Assembly (NCBI GenBank): GCA_036365455.1
Contig: JAWQUS010000010.1
Location: 21,810,501-21,874,500 of the forward strand
From: Macrosoma leucophasiata
Taxonomy: Eukaryota > Arthropoda > Insecta > Lepidoptera > Hedylidae
Length of the DNA stretch: 64,000 nt
Reading direction: 5' to 3'
The position numbers were made by a program, and so were the translations under genes. This document shows positions 32,546 to 44,034 of this stretch, in pieces; positions within the stretch are counted from its first letter, which is position 1; every line of letters begins with the position of its first letter. The notes beneath the pieces are model-generated. The model was not told the origin of the DNA. It ran no database searches and was given only the letters and a program-made list of their open reading frames with translations.

Positions 32546-32876
32546 ATATTTGGGGTATTTGTTTTATATTATTTCGCATTAACACATGCTTGTGAAATAT
32601 ATTAAGGGTAAAAGCGACTTCTTTACGATATTCAATAAACTGCAAAGTCTATTATTTCGGTTGCCTAACTAGCATAGTTGGTAATAGATGGCGCTGCTGC
32701 TACCATAAAGCAATGCAATAAATGTGAAGGAAAGATTTGACAAATCGGGCAGGACTTCAGTAGCTCAATTGGAAGAGCGGCTGGACTAGATTCCCAGTAG
32801 GCCGCGAATTCGAGTCTCGCCTGAAGTCAAATTTTTCTTTCCATTTTTCTTTAAAATAAAATATTTGGGGTATTTG
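32546..32876 (+). mobile_element. SINE family B, complete copy with 16-bp target duplication
   Basis: ATATTTGGGGTATTTG occurs at 32546-32561 and 32861-32876, enclosing a 299-bp insert. The insert starts TTTTATATTATTTCGCATTA, has a body of about 185 bases (TCTTTACGATATTCAATAAA, TAGATGGCGCTGCTGCTACC), then the tRNA-like part at about 32752-32827 (TAGCTCAATTGG, box-B-like GAATTCGAGTC), and a short tail TTTCTTTAAAATAAA. The tRNA-like part is therefore near the 3' end and not at the 5' end, unusual for a SINE. The acceptor-stem halves GACTTCA and TGAAGTC still pair. This copy shows the simple (non-foldback) structure. Confidence 0.9.
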
Positions 32877-33249
32877 TGTGCTATGCTACACATATAAAGA
32901 TAATATACCTACCAGTATTAAAGATATACTATACTCAATTATTAGGACAAAAAAATAATCCTCAGGCAGGAATCGAAGCAACGTCCTCTAAATCAGACTT
33001 AGTGGACATTGTACCACTTCTTATAATGGATATTATCCAAAATATTATAGTATTACTTGTTTTTTCCACAGAAATATGAATAACTAGACCCGGCTACGCA
33101 CGAGGTCCTTTGAACAATTAGTTCGAAAATTGCATTTAAAATCTGTGATTACTTCAAGAAAGCTTAGAAACAGACAGAGACGGCGAGGTTTTTTTTTTCA
33201 TAGTACGTAGTGATAATAATGACAATAGAAGTTATTTTTTTTTTTTTTT

Positions 33250-33497
33250 TTATGTAATAAAAGTGGCAAACAAGCATGCAGTTCACATTGATGTTAAGCG
33301 ATGACTGCAGCCTATAGACACCCAGACAATGACCAGAGGTCAAAATGCAGATGCGCTGCCACTCCTGAGGCATTAGGTGATATGCCTCTGTGCCTGAAAT
33401 TACAGGGCCGTACATTACCACCTGACCGGAACACGATAGTGCTGAACACTACCATTTAGCGGCAAGTATATTAGGTAATGCGGTGGTGCCTACGCCT
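33250..33497 (-). repeat. Family A repeat, copy lacking its left end
   Basis: Minus orientation from a long T run to GCGGTGGTGCCTACGCC; the last 45 bases of the family are missing. Confidence 0.75.
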
Positions 33498-34316
33498 AGT
33501 TATATGAGCACGTGACCTTCTCGCCACACTGGTGGCCTTCACCCCATATTTCAAAATATCCCTTTTTTTAATATTATAGCATCGCTATTACGCATATAGC
33601 CAGTGTCAAGTAAAACGATATTTCGTATTTGTAATAAGCAGCGTTAAAGTCAGAGTCAGTCAGTCAATGTATCAGTTCATCAGTCAGTCACAGTAATTCG
33701 AGTAAAGCGATGGCTACTTTACCAGAACATCTACAATGAAGTTTTGGAGGCAACCCGAAAGGACGTGTTTTCGCACTGTTATTCTATTTCACTATACACG
33801 GACACTGTAATAAGCCTATATCAAACAAAATGTCACCAACTTTATTTAATACTAGCTGTGCCCGCAACTTTGTTTGCGGCTAATAGTGGCTTTGGGACTT
33901 TGGCCAGCCCTTTTGGATACACATTTTATTTAGTTAATTTTGGATCATAAACACTTGTAAGTAGCTATAAAAATCAACTTTACAGTAATTCTTCTCTGTA
34001 CACGATATTAGACGTATGTCCATTGGGGATATAAGCACACAGGCTGCTAGGATTGCGAAAAATTGCTAATTATGTGTTTAAACGCGCATCCACCCTATGC
34101 TGAATCGTATTTTCGTAAAGGCCATTTAAACTTCTATTTCTTCTATTTTTTCATAGAAAATTATTATAAACTTTCGTAAAGTTTCAGTCAATTAGTGCTT
34201 CTAACAGAGAATGAAAGATAAAAGATAGATCTATGCATAATATTGGCACTCCGTAAGAGCCGACAGAAGAGAAAAATTGAATATTAACGTTACGTATTTT
34301 TACCCACTCATGCCAC

Positions 34317-34440
34317 TAACACCACCACCACCATCGTAACCACCACCGCCATCACCACCACCACTACACCAACACCACCAATGCCACCAATGCCTCCAAC
34401 ACCATTAACACCACCACCACCACCATCACCATCATCGTAA
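34317..34440. repeat. ACC/ATC trinucleotide repeat
   Basis: An interrupted (CAC/CAT)n tract. It lies directly before LINE-tail-like text, GAAAGACGTCCCGCTGGACA, at 34449; the same pairing of CAT run and tail occurs at 51689. Confidence 0.85.
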
Positions 34441-34444
34441 TTTC

Positions 34445-34600
34445 ATCCGAAAGACGTCCCGCTGGACAAAGCCTTTCCCGAAGATGCTCCTAAAAGTGTT
34501 GTGCGTCTTAAGGAAAGAATACGCCATCATTGCCACGCTTGGCATCCTGAATGGTGATCATAGCGGCGATTGTTTTATGCCGGGACGCTGCTATGTGGTA
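34445..34600 (-). repeat. LINE-tail-like fragment
   Basis: GACGTCCCGCTGGACAAAGC and CATTGCCACGCTTGGC match a tail type also present at 51717-51840 and 60218-60330. Confidence 0.5.
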
Positions 34601-34624
34601 TGCTTATTGTTACTAACAGAGAAA

Positions 34625-35025
34625 AAACCGACCAAGTGCGACTCGTGCACGAATGGTTCCGTAAAAAAAATGGCATAAAAATTACGTTTGTTGTAAGATA
34701 ATATACAAAATTCTGTAAAAATTTCAAGCGTCTACTTGCTACCGTTTTTGATATCGAGCAAAAAATATTCGAAAAAATCTCGTTTATTGTATGCCCCCTT
34801 GGTCCTTGGACTTCATATTTTCGTTTTCTTATTTTTAGTATTTAATTTTGTCGTTATAGCGGTAACAGAAAAACATAATTTGTGAAAATTTTAGCTTTCT
34901 AGCTATCACAGTTTATGAGATACAGCCTGGTGTCAGACAGACGGATGTATGGACATACAGGCAGACAGCGGAGGATTAGTAATAGGGTTCGTTTTTACCT
35001 TTTAGATACGGAACCCTAAAAAGGA
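34625..35025 (+). repeat. GACA-type repeat, variant subfamily copy
   Basis: From ACCGACCAAGTGCGACTCGT to GATACGGAACCCTAAAAAGG. It matches the subfamily at 18116-18545. Confidence 0.65.
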
Positions 35026-36041
35026 CAGATACAGAATAGTTTAAAAATATTCGATATGATTTTTTAAACTGTCGTTACTTTTTTATTACTAAACCGATTG
35101 ACATGAAACGCACACTAAATGTTAAGTGAAACTTACCACAATATATAAGTGACTCTCACAAATCAAATAAGCCGCTTCTGAAATAAGCGTGCACAAACAC
35201 ACAGACAATCAGACATTTTTCCGGGATAAAAAGTGTTGTGCGCCAAAGGTTAAAGTATAAGTATACCAAGTTTCATCGTAATCGGACCGGTAGATTTTGT
35301 GTGATGCTTGAACAAACAGACAGACAGACAAAAATTTTTCTAATCACATATTTGTGTTCGGTATCGATGTAGTAACATCCCCTGGTATTTATTTTTTAAA
35401 TATATTCAAAGTACAGAATTAACACTTCTACAGTTTTATTATAAGTATAGATAACTCAAAAATACACCAAGAAAATGAAATAAAATAAGAACTTAACACA
35501 CCTCTTTCAAGGTTCCCGCCATAACTCAAAATATCCCTATTAGTCATATGGCTCTCAGCACGTGCACCTGTGAATTTAGTATTGAATAGCTATTTCCACT
35601 GAGTAAATCATTACATTATTCGATTCCACATCGATAAAGAAAAGGCATGTATATTTCTAAAACCGACCTTCACCTATCTGTTAACCGAATAAAACATTGA
35701 ATTATCAAATTTCATACAAAACAAACTAGTCTTGCATGTATTGCCCACCAAAATATTATCATAAAATAAAAAAATAACCAGTTTCACCCTTTTGTTAGCC
35801 GATAAAATGTGTTTGAAACTAAAAGTTTTAAATAAATAAAGTATGCAGGTTTTATTCGGTAAACAGATACCTAGGTGAAGGTCGACCTAGATTCGGCTCC
35901 CCTACTATACGATCTTATCGAATGTTTGATCTTTGGGCAAGCGGCTTCTAATTGAAAGTGTCAATGCACGAGATCGCGAGACTAGCTGCATTTGGACGGC
36001 CTTGACCGTAAACTACTATTTCATTAAAATTCAATACTTTT

Positions 36042-36314
36042 TTTATGTAATGCATGTGGAAAACAAGCATGCAGTTCACATTGATGTTAAGTGATGACTG
36101 CAGCCTATAGACACCCAGACAAAGACCAAGATCAAAATGCACATGCGTTATCACTCCTGAGGCCTAAGGTGTTATGCCTCTGTGCCGGCAATTACAAGGC
36201 CGTACATTACCACCTGACCGGAACACGATAGTGCTGAGCACTACCATTTAGCGGCAAGTATATGCGGTGATGCCTACGCCCGTGAGCTCTTTCACTGGAG
36301 CTCTACCACCAGTA
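36042..36314 (-). repeat. Family A repeat, full copy
   Basis: Minus orientation from TTTTTATGTAATGCATGTGG to CTACCACCAGTAGAAAG, with a short deletion near 36265. Confidence 0.75.
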
Positions 36315-37300
36315 GAAAGTTAGTTAGTTTTTCAGTCTTTATATAAAATCTTTTTATTTATTTTCATTCCATAGTCACCATTACTTCATAACATCATTAT
36401 TAATGGTTATGAACTAATAGTTATATAGTTCCATCCTATAGTTCCATAGTTTCTAATGGTCGGTCGGACTGGTCGTAGACGCCTGTTTTGTTTTGGAAAT
36501 TTTAAAGGAAATTATACTAACTGTCAAATTGTTCATTTTAGGTGAAAGATGACTGGACTGAACTAGATTCTGATATGTGACTTACGTATGTTTCACGAAT
36601 TTTATATTTCATATTTTATTATTTCATATTCGACTCAGTAGGTACTTTAAGTTCATAACATCATTTCAGCCTCTATTTGTAGGAAGGTTACCTTGGTAGG
36701 AAGCGTAAAAAAGGGGATAGATTTTATTTGTATATAAATGACAAGACAAGCTATTCACTTGAAATTTGGTTTGAATATCCGGCATAATAGACATTTTTCA
36801 AACGCCAGCGACATCGAGCGCCCCCTTCCTCCCCCCCCCCCCCCCCATTCCGCGGTAGCTACTCTATTAACTTATCCAATACTACTTGTTCCTTGTCCCT
36901 GGTATCGAGAATAGAACCTGATGCCAAGCAGAAGTTTCCGAGGTAGTTCTTGATTTAACTCTTATTTCATCATATTTAGATCCAAACGCAATCTATGCCA
37001 ACACAGCTTGTTAGTTCAACAATATAGGTACTCACGCGTTATAATAAATCGTTACACAATGTGCCTTGCTTCCCTAAATACGTTCCTTACATGCATGTTA
37101 TGTCAACTGACAACACCCTGAATACTTGCAAGATAATTGGCATAATCACAATGCCGCGCCGCGTCTGATGCTAGACGTGTCTGTTGAAGGCAAAGTCATG
37201 AAACATTCATATGCTGGCTATAGTTAGTAAGTAGATGTTTTGAACACCTGCAACAAGTTCTTAGAAATCTTAATAAGGATAACTTTACCAAGTATTTTGC
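36315..37300. other. No gene seen; poly-C tract
   Basis: AT-rich intronic sequence. A run of about 17 C occurs at 36830-36846. Confidence 0.5.
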
Positions 37301-37302
37301 TT

Positions 37303-37977
37303 TAGCTTAAGATCCCGCTGCAGAACTATTTCGTTCATCATGCTGCAAACCTATTTTTTACGCATATTTATGATCTAGCTAGAGAATATATATCCACTAG
37401 GTTGCTAACAAAATATGGCTTACAAAGTATTTTCAGTTAATTTATTTTATCTTTAACGGCCAGCAACCCTTATTTGCTATTTGCAACCAGATTAAATTTG
37501 GCACTTGTAATAATGACAAAAAAACAGCTTTAATTTGATATTATAAATAAATAAATGTGCGTTATGAACGTATACATGTATCGAGCCGGCACGTAAATAT
37601 GTGAGGGCGGCCAAGTGCGCAACGGCATCCGTGATTTTTCAGTCACTTGTAATAATGACAAAAGAACAGCTTTAATTTGATATTATAAATAAATAAATGT
37701 GCGTTATGAACGTATAAATGTATCAATGGCATCCGTGATTTTTCAGTCTTTATATAATATAATATATTTCCGTGAAATGAACGATATTTGATTGAAAAAA
37801 CAATACAGTCCTTTTTTTTTTTCAAAAACTAATTTAAAAAAAGAACTTGTGACCATATTTTGATAGGCAACCTGTATATGTATTCTGTAGACTATAATTA
37901 TGCGCAAAAAAGAGGCAATTGCAACATATCTCTATGATCGAAATAATGCTGCAGCGGGATCCTAACCTATACTACAA
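37303..37977. mobile_element. MITE related to the inner element at 8610, with internal duplication
   Basis: The ends TTAAGATCCCGCTGCAGAAC and GCTGCAGCGGGATCCTAACC are inverted relative to each other. Inside, an 80-bp segment (CACTTGTAATAATGACAAAA to GAACGTATACATGTATC, about 37501-37583) is repeated at about 37644-37724, which makes this copy longer than the one at 8610-9141. Confidence 0.7.
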
Positions 37978-38059
37978 ACAATTGGTCGCAGCGAGTATCT
38001 TTTAAACTGCTTACTCTTGTTTCTTACTTACCACACTAGTAGTAGTAGTAAGTAATAGA

Positions 38060-38400
38060 TGTGTGTCAATGTCAAAAGATTGACATACTAGCAAACGGGC
38101 CACCTGATGGAAAGTGGTATCTGTCGTCTATGAACATGTGCCATATCAAAAGAATTGCCAACGCGCTGCCAGTCCTGAATGACCCTTTTGACGCGAGTTT
38201 TGAAGAACCCTACATTGTAGCGCCGAGGAAACATCTCAGAAGGAAGTTCGTGCAACAATATGCACGTTCTAGGCGAAGAGCTAGTTCTTCTAGAGAATGA
38301 ACGCACAAATTGACCTGTTGGACACTTCCACGTATGTAATCTGTACGGGGTCCACCCGTACAAATTGAATACGCCGACTGCTCTCTCCGGCGAGTGGTGC
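38060..38400 (+). repeat. LINE-tail-like repeat beside LINE 2
   Basis: GCAAACGGGCCACCTGATGG, AGTGGTATCTGTCGTCTATG and CAAAAGAATTGCCAACGCG are typical of lepidopteran LINE 3' regions. The 79-codon and 107-codon frames here have no recognisable domain. Confidence 0.5.
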
Positions 38401-38595
38401 GCTGTACTCAATACTCAATACTCAATACTTTATTGCACCATAATGTACCTACAACATTAGGATTATGGACCCTGTTGGGCACCGCAATGTAGGAGAGAGG
38501 ATGATTTATACTCAATTAAATACCTAGTATTTTAACATATACAGACCTACATTATTTATATTATTACTATAATTTATTAATATTTTAATTTAATT

Positions 38596-41515
38596 TTACT
38601 TTGTACTTATATCTTTTTCTTGAAAGAATTCATTAATGCTGTAATAGGATTTATTTAATAAAATTTTCTTTAATTTGGTCAAAAATGTTTTATCATTATC
38701 TAAGTTTTTTAATTTTTCAGGTAGATGGTTGTATATTTTAATGGACGTTGGATAAGTGCTGGAAGAGTGGAGGTTTAGTCGAGATGGGGGTAGCGTTAGT
38801 TTATTTTTGTGTCTTAAATCCTTGACGAATATGTCGCCTCGTTTTTCGTATAAATTTGGATGATTTCGGACAAATTTACAAATTTCAAGAATGTAGATGC
38901 AGGGTAGAGTGAGGATTTTTAATCGTTGAAAGTGAGGTCGACAACTGTCAGTTTGTTTGATATTGACTATTATTCTAATAAGTTTTTTCTGTATAGTAAA
39001 TAGTGTGAGTACATCTGTACTATTGCCCCATAAGATTATACCATAACTTAGCCACGAGTGTGCGTAGGCATAGTATGTAGTTAAAGCAGTTTGGACGTCT
39101 GTGGTTTTTTTAACTTCTCGAAGAGCGTAAGTAAATCTAGAAATTTTGTTTTTATTTTTGTATAAATGAGATTTCCAATTGATGTGCGTATCTATATCTA
39201 GCCCGAGTAATGTGAAGTTATTAACGACGTTAATTATATTATTATTATATATGTAGTTTATATTCAATGGTGCTTTCTGGTAGGGGTGAAAGCACATTAT
39301 TCTGGTTTTAGAAAAGTTGATACTTAAATTATGATCTTTTAACCAATTATTTGTATTATCTAATATTGTGGTTAGTTTTGTATTTATGGTGGTAGGATTT
39401 TTAGATGAGGTTAACAGAGAGATATCGTCAGCGAACAGGGTACAAGGCTCTTGCATTATTTTTGGAAGATCGTTAATATATATTAAAAATAAAAGACATC
39501 CGATTACACTCCCTTGTGGGATAGAGGCATTAATATTTTTACTATCAGAACGAATCATATCTATTTCATTTGTTGTATAGTTAAAAAATTCAAGTTCTAC
39601 TATTTGTTCTCTATTTTGTAGGTATGAAACTAACCATTTATGAGCGGGGCCGCGGATTCCAATTCCGTATAATTTATATAATAGAATATTATATTGCACC
39701 CTATCATAGGCCTTAGACATATCAAGCAACAAACCTATCGCATAACTTTTATCATTTATTATATTTAAAACTTCTTGTATATAATTGTATACTGCTAATA
39801 CCGTTGAGCGTTTCTTACGAAAGCCGTATTGCGCTTCTGCGAAAATTTTATATTTTTCACAAAATGCGCAAATACGGTTGCACATAGCTTTTTCAAAAAT
39901 CTTAGAAGCTGACGGCAAAAGGGCAATTGGGCGGTAGTTGGTAGGGTCAATTTCTGAGTGTTTCTTATGGATTGGTTTTATGACTGCTTTTTTTAGTAAG
40001 TCTGGGAAGTAGCCTTCCTGGAATGATTGATTTATTAGAAAACATAGAGGTGCTGTTAGTTCATCTGCGCTTTGTTTGAACAATGTAGGAGGGATCTCGT
40101 CGATTCCACAGCTAAATTTATTTTTTAAACTCTTAATAATTTTATTAACTTCATGATTATTCACTGGTGTCAAAAACATGGTATTCTGTGTTGGATTTAC
40201 GACCGTTCGTCCAGTGGATCCTGGGGAAGCATTTTCACCGGCCGATGCGAACGAATCGTTAAAATTATTAGCTATTTGTTTAGGGTCTGACACTAAGGTA
40301 TTATTTATTAATAATTTAATGTTCTTTTTAATTTTTTTACGTTTTTTGTTTGTCTGTTCATTTACTATACTCCATGCAGTTTTGATTTTATTATTTGAAT
40401 TTTTAATTCTATTTATATAGTTAATTTTTTTTGAAGCCGTTACTGTTTTTTTAAGTACTTTTTCATAGTTTTTATAGTATTCTTTAAGTATTTTACTATT
40501 TGATTTAGATGATAATATTTTTAATAATCTTTTGTTGCGGCAGGATACTTTAATTCCAATGGTTAACCAATGTTTTTTATAATCATTTCTTAATTTTTTT
40601 GTAGTTTTAGGAATACATTCATTCAGAGTATTTACGATAATATCATGAAATAATTTATAATTTTCATTCATATTATAATGAGTTTGCAATACTTTTGACC
40701 ATTCTATTGAACGTAATTTACACTTAAAGTTATCTATATTTTGGCTACTGAATAACCGTTTCCTGACTTTCCAAACTATTGTTTTTTTAGGTTGATATGG
40801 AATTTTTGTCTGTATTATAACAGCCATATGGTCGGAAAAACCTAAATCTTCTATAGTAGTTGAAGTATTACTCAAAGGAAAATTTATGAATATTAAATCT
40901 AGACATGTAGAAGTATTTAGTGTGACTCGTGTGGGTTTTTTAATTAAATTTGTAAAATTATGTTCGAGCATAAGTTCTAAAAATGAATTCGATTTTAGAT
41001 TAGTATTTAGGATATTTATATTAAAGTCTCCGCCTATAATTATTTTATATTTTGAGTATTTTATGGTAATATAATCTAACATTTGTCTCATACGATTGTA
41101 AAATATATCTTCCTCTCTTCTATTCCAATACATGTTTATTATTAATATATTTATCATTGTCAGTTCTATGGCACAGATTTCTAATACGTAATCAATTGAC
41201 ATCTTGGTAATTTCTTCTCTCTCAGCGTGATCTATGTCTTCTTGCAAAAATATACTCACACCTCCTCCAATTGTCTGTTTTCTGCAATATGATGCTGCAA
41301 TTTTATATCCAGTAAAATTTATTAAATCTAATTTGCCTTGTGACAGCCAAGTTTCGCACATACATATAGCTTGGTATTTAGAGTTATTGCTAAGGAATGT
41401 TTCTATTTGGTCTTGCTTATTATACATACTTTGAATGTTTTGGAATAGTATGTGTAGATCTTTGGTTTCGAAAGGAATGGTCTTCGTAATTATCAGTTCT
41501 TTGTAAATGTTGGTT
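38596..41515 (-). CDS. LINE 2 ORF2: APE endonuclease and reverse transcriptase, intact
   Basis: 943 residues follow the first ATG at 41427, but the frame is open upstream to a TGA just beyond 41515. Upstream of the ATG it encodes HILFQNIQS (41428-41454), the first metal-binding motif of the endonuclease, which aligns with ILQHNIRS of LINE 1. So the first ATG is probably internal. Other endonuclease motifs are CETWLS, GGDFNINI and FSDHM. Reverse transcriptase motifs are NYRPIALLPSASKIFEKAM, AQYGFRKKRST, LLDMSKAYDRV (A), IPQGSVIGCLLF (B) and FADD (C). A C-terminal thumb-like and basic region runs to the stop. The product nicks DNA and copies the LINE RNA at the nick. Clade CR1/Jockey-like, not closer than that. 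Confidence 0.92.
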
Positions 41516-42658
41516 CATTAGATTATGTTGGCTATTGTTTTTTGTTAAGTTAGAATTTGGGCTTTTGGGATCTGTTTCTTTATCGTGAATGTATTCTCTA
41601 CCGTCTATGAAAAGTTTGTTCTTAAATATATTAGCTTGTTTCCCGTTTCTTCTTGCAGTGTATAAGGCTTCACGCATAGTTTTCCTTTGTCTACGTCCAT
41701 CTTCATCTAAATATTCTGAGATGTATAGTCCGGTATTTCTGAAATAATTTACATGCTGGAAAAGGTTCTTCGTTATCCTCTTACTCATCAATTCTATGAC
41801 CAACGGACGACGGGAACCTTTCTTTCCAATGCGTCTAATATCTTCTATATAGCCTGTTAGGTCTACACTACAAATGTCATAGATAACATTTATCACTCTT
41901 TCTATGAGATTGTTCTCATCTTCATAACATGTTTCATTCAATCCGTATATCACAAATTTCTTGCTTTTATAATTATCTGATGTATGCTGTGTATTTGCAT
42001 GTATACTGGAGCTCTGAGAAAGTTTGCTTTGAATTTGGTGTACTTGGTGTTCGAGTTTTTTTTTCTCATCTTCCAGGTATTGTATTTTATTCTGTAGTAC
42101 TTCCATATTCTTTGATAGATTTTTTTGTTCTGACTCAATATTGCCAAATTGATGGATAAGATCCTGTTTGAATTGTGCTAATGTAGAAGATATCGTTTGA
42201 TCTACTTTATTTACGATAGTAGCTCTGATGCTTGCTACAATAGAGTATTGTATATTATTAAGCTTTTTATCTAATAATTCATTTAGTACTTTCAGGTCCA
42301 GAGCGGATGGGGGTGAAGAAATCGGAGGTGTGGAAGAGGCATTGTTTGTTTCAGTTGGGCTGTCTATGAACGTGTCTCCTGTTTCACTTGTATCAGAGTC
42401 CGAAACGTTAAGAGTAGGAATCGTAGTTTCTAATGTGATCACCGTATTCGTACTTCTTACGGGAGTCTCATCATCTCTTACTCTCCTGGTAATATTTTTG
42501 CATTCCGGACATTGCCAAGTAAAATCATAATTACGCTCATTTTGCTTGTACTGTTCTTTTGTTATATTTAAACAACCATAGTGGTACGCACCTTTACAAG
42601 AGCAGCATTTCAACCGTTCGGTGATATTAGCAGGCTTTTTACAGGCAATGCAGCTCAT
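41420..42658 (-). CDS. LINE 2 ORF1: PHD-type finger plus coiled coil, intact
   Basis: 412 residues from an ATG at 42658. Residues 1-55 form a Cys/His-rich finger (CIACKKP, CCSCKGAYHYGC, WQCPECK) with the spacing of a PHD zinc finger, a domain that often reads histone tails. A Ser/Thr-rich linker follows, then a long coiled coil at about 165-215 (KNMEVLQNKIQYLEDEKKK). The C-terminal domain has KFVIYGLNE, IEDIRRIGKK, RPLVIEL, GLYISEYL and NKLFIDGREY, the same plan as ORF1 of LINE 1. The finger may bind chromatin or RNA; that is inference. The stop TAA lies 8 bases inside the first ATG of ORF2 (ATGTATAA), and ORF2 is in the +1 frame. Confidence 0.85.
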   Translation of the reverse strand: MSCIACKKPANITERLKCCSCKGAYHYGCLNITKEQYKQNERNYDFTWQCPECKNITRRVRDDETPVRSTNTVITLETTIPTLNVSDSDTSETGDTFIDSPTETNNASSTPPISSPPSALDLKVLNELLDKKLNNIQYSIVASIRATIVNKVDQTISSTLAQFKQDLIHQFGNIESEQKNLSKNMEVLQNKIQYLEDEKKKLEHQVHQIQSKLSQSSSIHANTQHTSDNYKSKKFVIYGLNETCYEDENNLIERVINVIYDICSVDLTGYIEDIRRIGKKGSRRPLVIELMSKRITKNLFQHVNYFRNTGLYISEYLDEDGRRQRKTMREALYTARRNGKQANIFKNKLFIDGREYIHDKETDPKSPNSNLTKNNSQHNLMNQHLQRTDNYEDHSFRNQRSTHTIPKHSKYV

Positions 42659-42873
42659 TTTGATACAACACAGTTAGGGAAGGATTCGTGATGGTATACT
42701 AATTTACATATAAGGATACCACAAATAAATATAACTGCTTACTACAAAGCGTAAAAACACTTATTTACACATAATACAACTAGATATTATGAAATAAAAA
42801 TTATTAATTTCTGCGAGTATGACAATCGCGTCCGACCCGTCAACGTCAACTGTAGGAATGGAGACATCCAATG

Positions 42874-43130
42874 TCACTGCACAAACTCAAATTTTCGAGT
42901 TTTTTGCGATTCCTGGGTCGTTGATAATTCGGAAGGTGTGTTTTTGTACGGAGTCAAGTGGGCCAAGCTGGTATAGGGCTCCCGCACACAGATGAGAATG
43001 GTATTCCAAATGGGGCTCCACTTGATTTTAATACACCAGTTTGTGTGAAGTTGCCCCGGTGTGAAATACTGCCTCGCTTCGTTTAGCACCCGGAGTTTTT
43101 TGGTTGCCAGCTTAGTTTTACCTCCCATGT
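42874..43130 (-). pseudogene. LINE reverse transcriptase C-terminal fragment (different element)
   Basis: The minus frame contains KKLRVLNEARQYFTPGQ, a hallmark of the C-terminal part of Jockey-type RT sequences, but later text is frameshifted (IQKR-like text lost). It is short and broken. LINE 2 may have inserted next to or into this older copy. Confidence 0.7.
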
Positions 43131-43627
43131 GATTCCGAAATTACGTTTCATTCGATATGTCAACGCCCAACTGCGTGCTTGTTTTCATAACATAAATGCA
43201 CTACAATAAAAATCGAAGGCTGCAATGCAGCTAGATAAATAAATATAATATTATATACTAACGAAAGTGATGCATGATGACGATGTATCTATCATTCGGC
43301 AATTCATTTTTACTCTAAGTCGGAACTTACTGAAACACACGCAGGACACAGTCAAATCATTGACACGGACACTCCGCCAAAATTCCATACAAACGCTTAA
43401 TTTGGTCTCTATCACACAGACATCAATCAGTGACGTGTATTTACACTTGCACCTGTGTGCGTAGCACGTAGAAAATACCAACCGTCGCCCATAAGTGGGG
43501 AGGAGGTTGAGTGATACGGGGAAATCGGGCTGGACGTCGAAGTGTCCATTCTATACGTAGTATTATTACATATTCTCTGTCCCTACACTCGATTGAGTTT
43601 ACCTACGTCTCAATGCTCAGTGACGTC

Positions 43628-43938
43628 CATAGAGCAACACAGGCCATCGGCCGACCGGAGGGGAGTAGCAAAAGCGTTTATAACCGATACAAAACAGTCA
43701 GTAATTTTTTGCGAGGGGAAGTTTGTGCGACACACATCATACACACAACAAAAATCGTCTATTACTACGAAACTCACACGTTGTCTTTAACAAAATACAT
43801 AAACAATTTCACGCACACATTTAAACATCTCGGCGACAGGCATAGGGTCACATGTGCTTGTACTTTGACAGAGGGAAAAGCCTGCATATGGCTACTCCCC
43901 TCTGGTCCGCCGCGGCCGGTGGCCCGTGTTGCTCTATG
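43628..43938. mobile_element. hAT-type MITE, copy 1
   Basis: The termini CATAGAGCAACAC and GTGTTGCTCTATG are inverted, followed inward by GGCC/GGTGGCC text. The flanks GTGACGTC (43620-43627) and GTGACGCC (43939-43946) match in seven of eight positions, fitting an 8-bp hAT target duplication. The internal sequence is shared with 61267-61538 (AAAATCGTCTATTACTACGA, TTAAACATCTCGGCGACAGG). It ends only about 95 bases before lectin exon 2. Confidence 0.85.
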
Positions 43939-44034
43939 GTGACGCCTAACCACGTATTTTTAGTCACGAAATTGCTATTCATATAAAAATATTTAATTTA
44001 TAGACGTAACAATAATATAGTTTGAACATTGCAG

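Larger units (their letters stand above)
38406..42860 (-). mobile_element. LINE 2: near full-length non-LTR retrotransposon, both ORFs intact
   Basis: This element lies antisense in the lectin intron. ORF1 (42658-41420) and ORF2 (to 38596) overlap. The 3' UTR ends GGTGCAATAAAGTATTGAG followed by three TATTGAG units (38408-38430 as complement), a short tandem 3' terminus like those of CR1/Jockey-group LINEs that use repeat tails instead of poly(A). The 5' limit is uncertain: ORF1 starts at 42658, and a different LINE fragment begins near 42874. No target duplication was found by eye. Since no stops break either ORF, this could be a recent, possibly competent copy. Confidence 0.85.
30616..44034 (+). 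other. 13.4-kb intron of the lectin gene
   Basis: It starts GTAAGT and ends ATTGCAG. It is filled with insertions listed separately: SINEs, GACA repeats, two MITEs and a near-complete antisense LINE. No other exon was seen inside it. Confidence 0.75.

Noticed and set aside
32752..32827. Functional tRNA gene
   Set aside because: The acceptor and T arms pair, but the anticodon loop appears too long and the sequence is part of a dispersed SINE with a target duplication. The copies at 6.7, 49.8 and 56.0 kb are the same family.
34317..34440. His/Thr-rich coding exon
   Set aside because: It is a trinucleotide microsatellite joined to a LINE-tail fragment.
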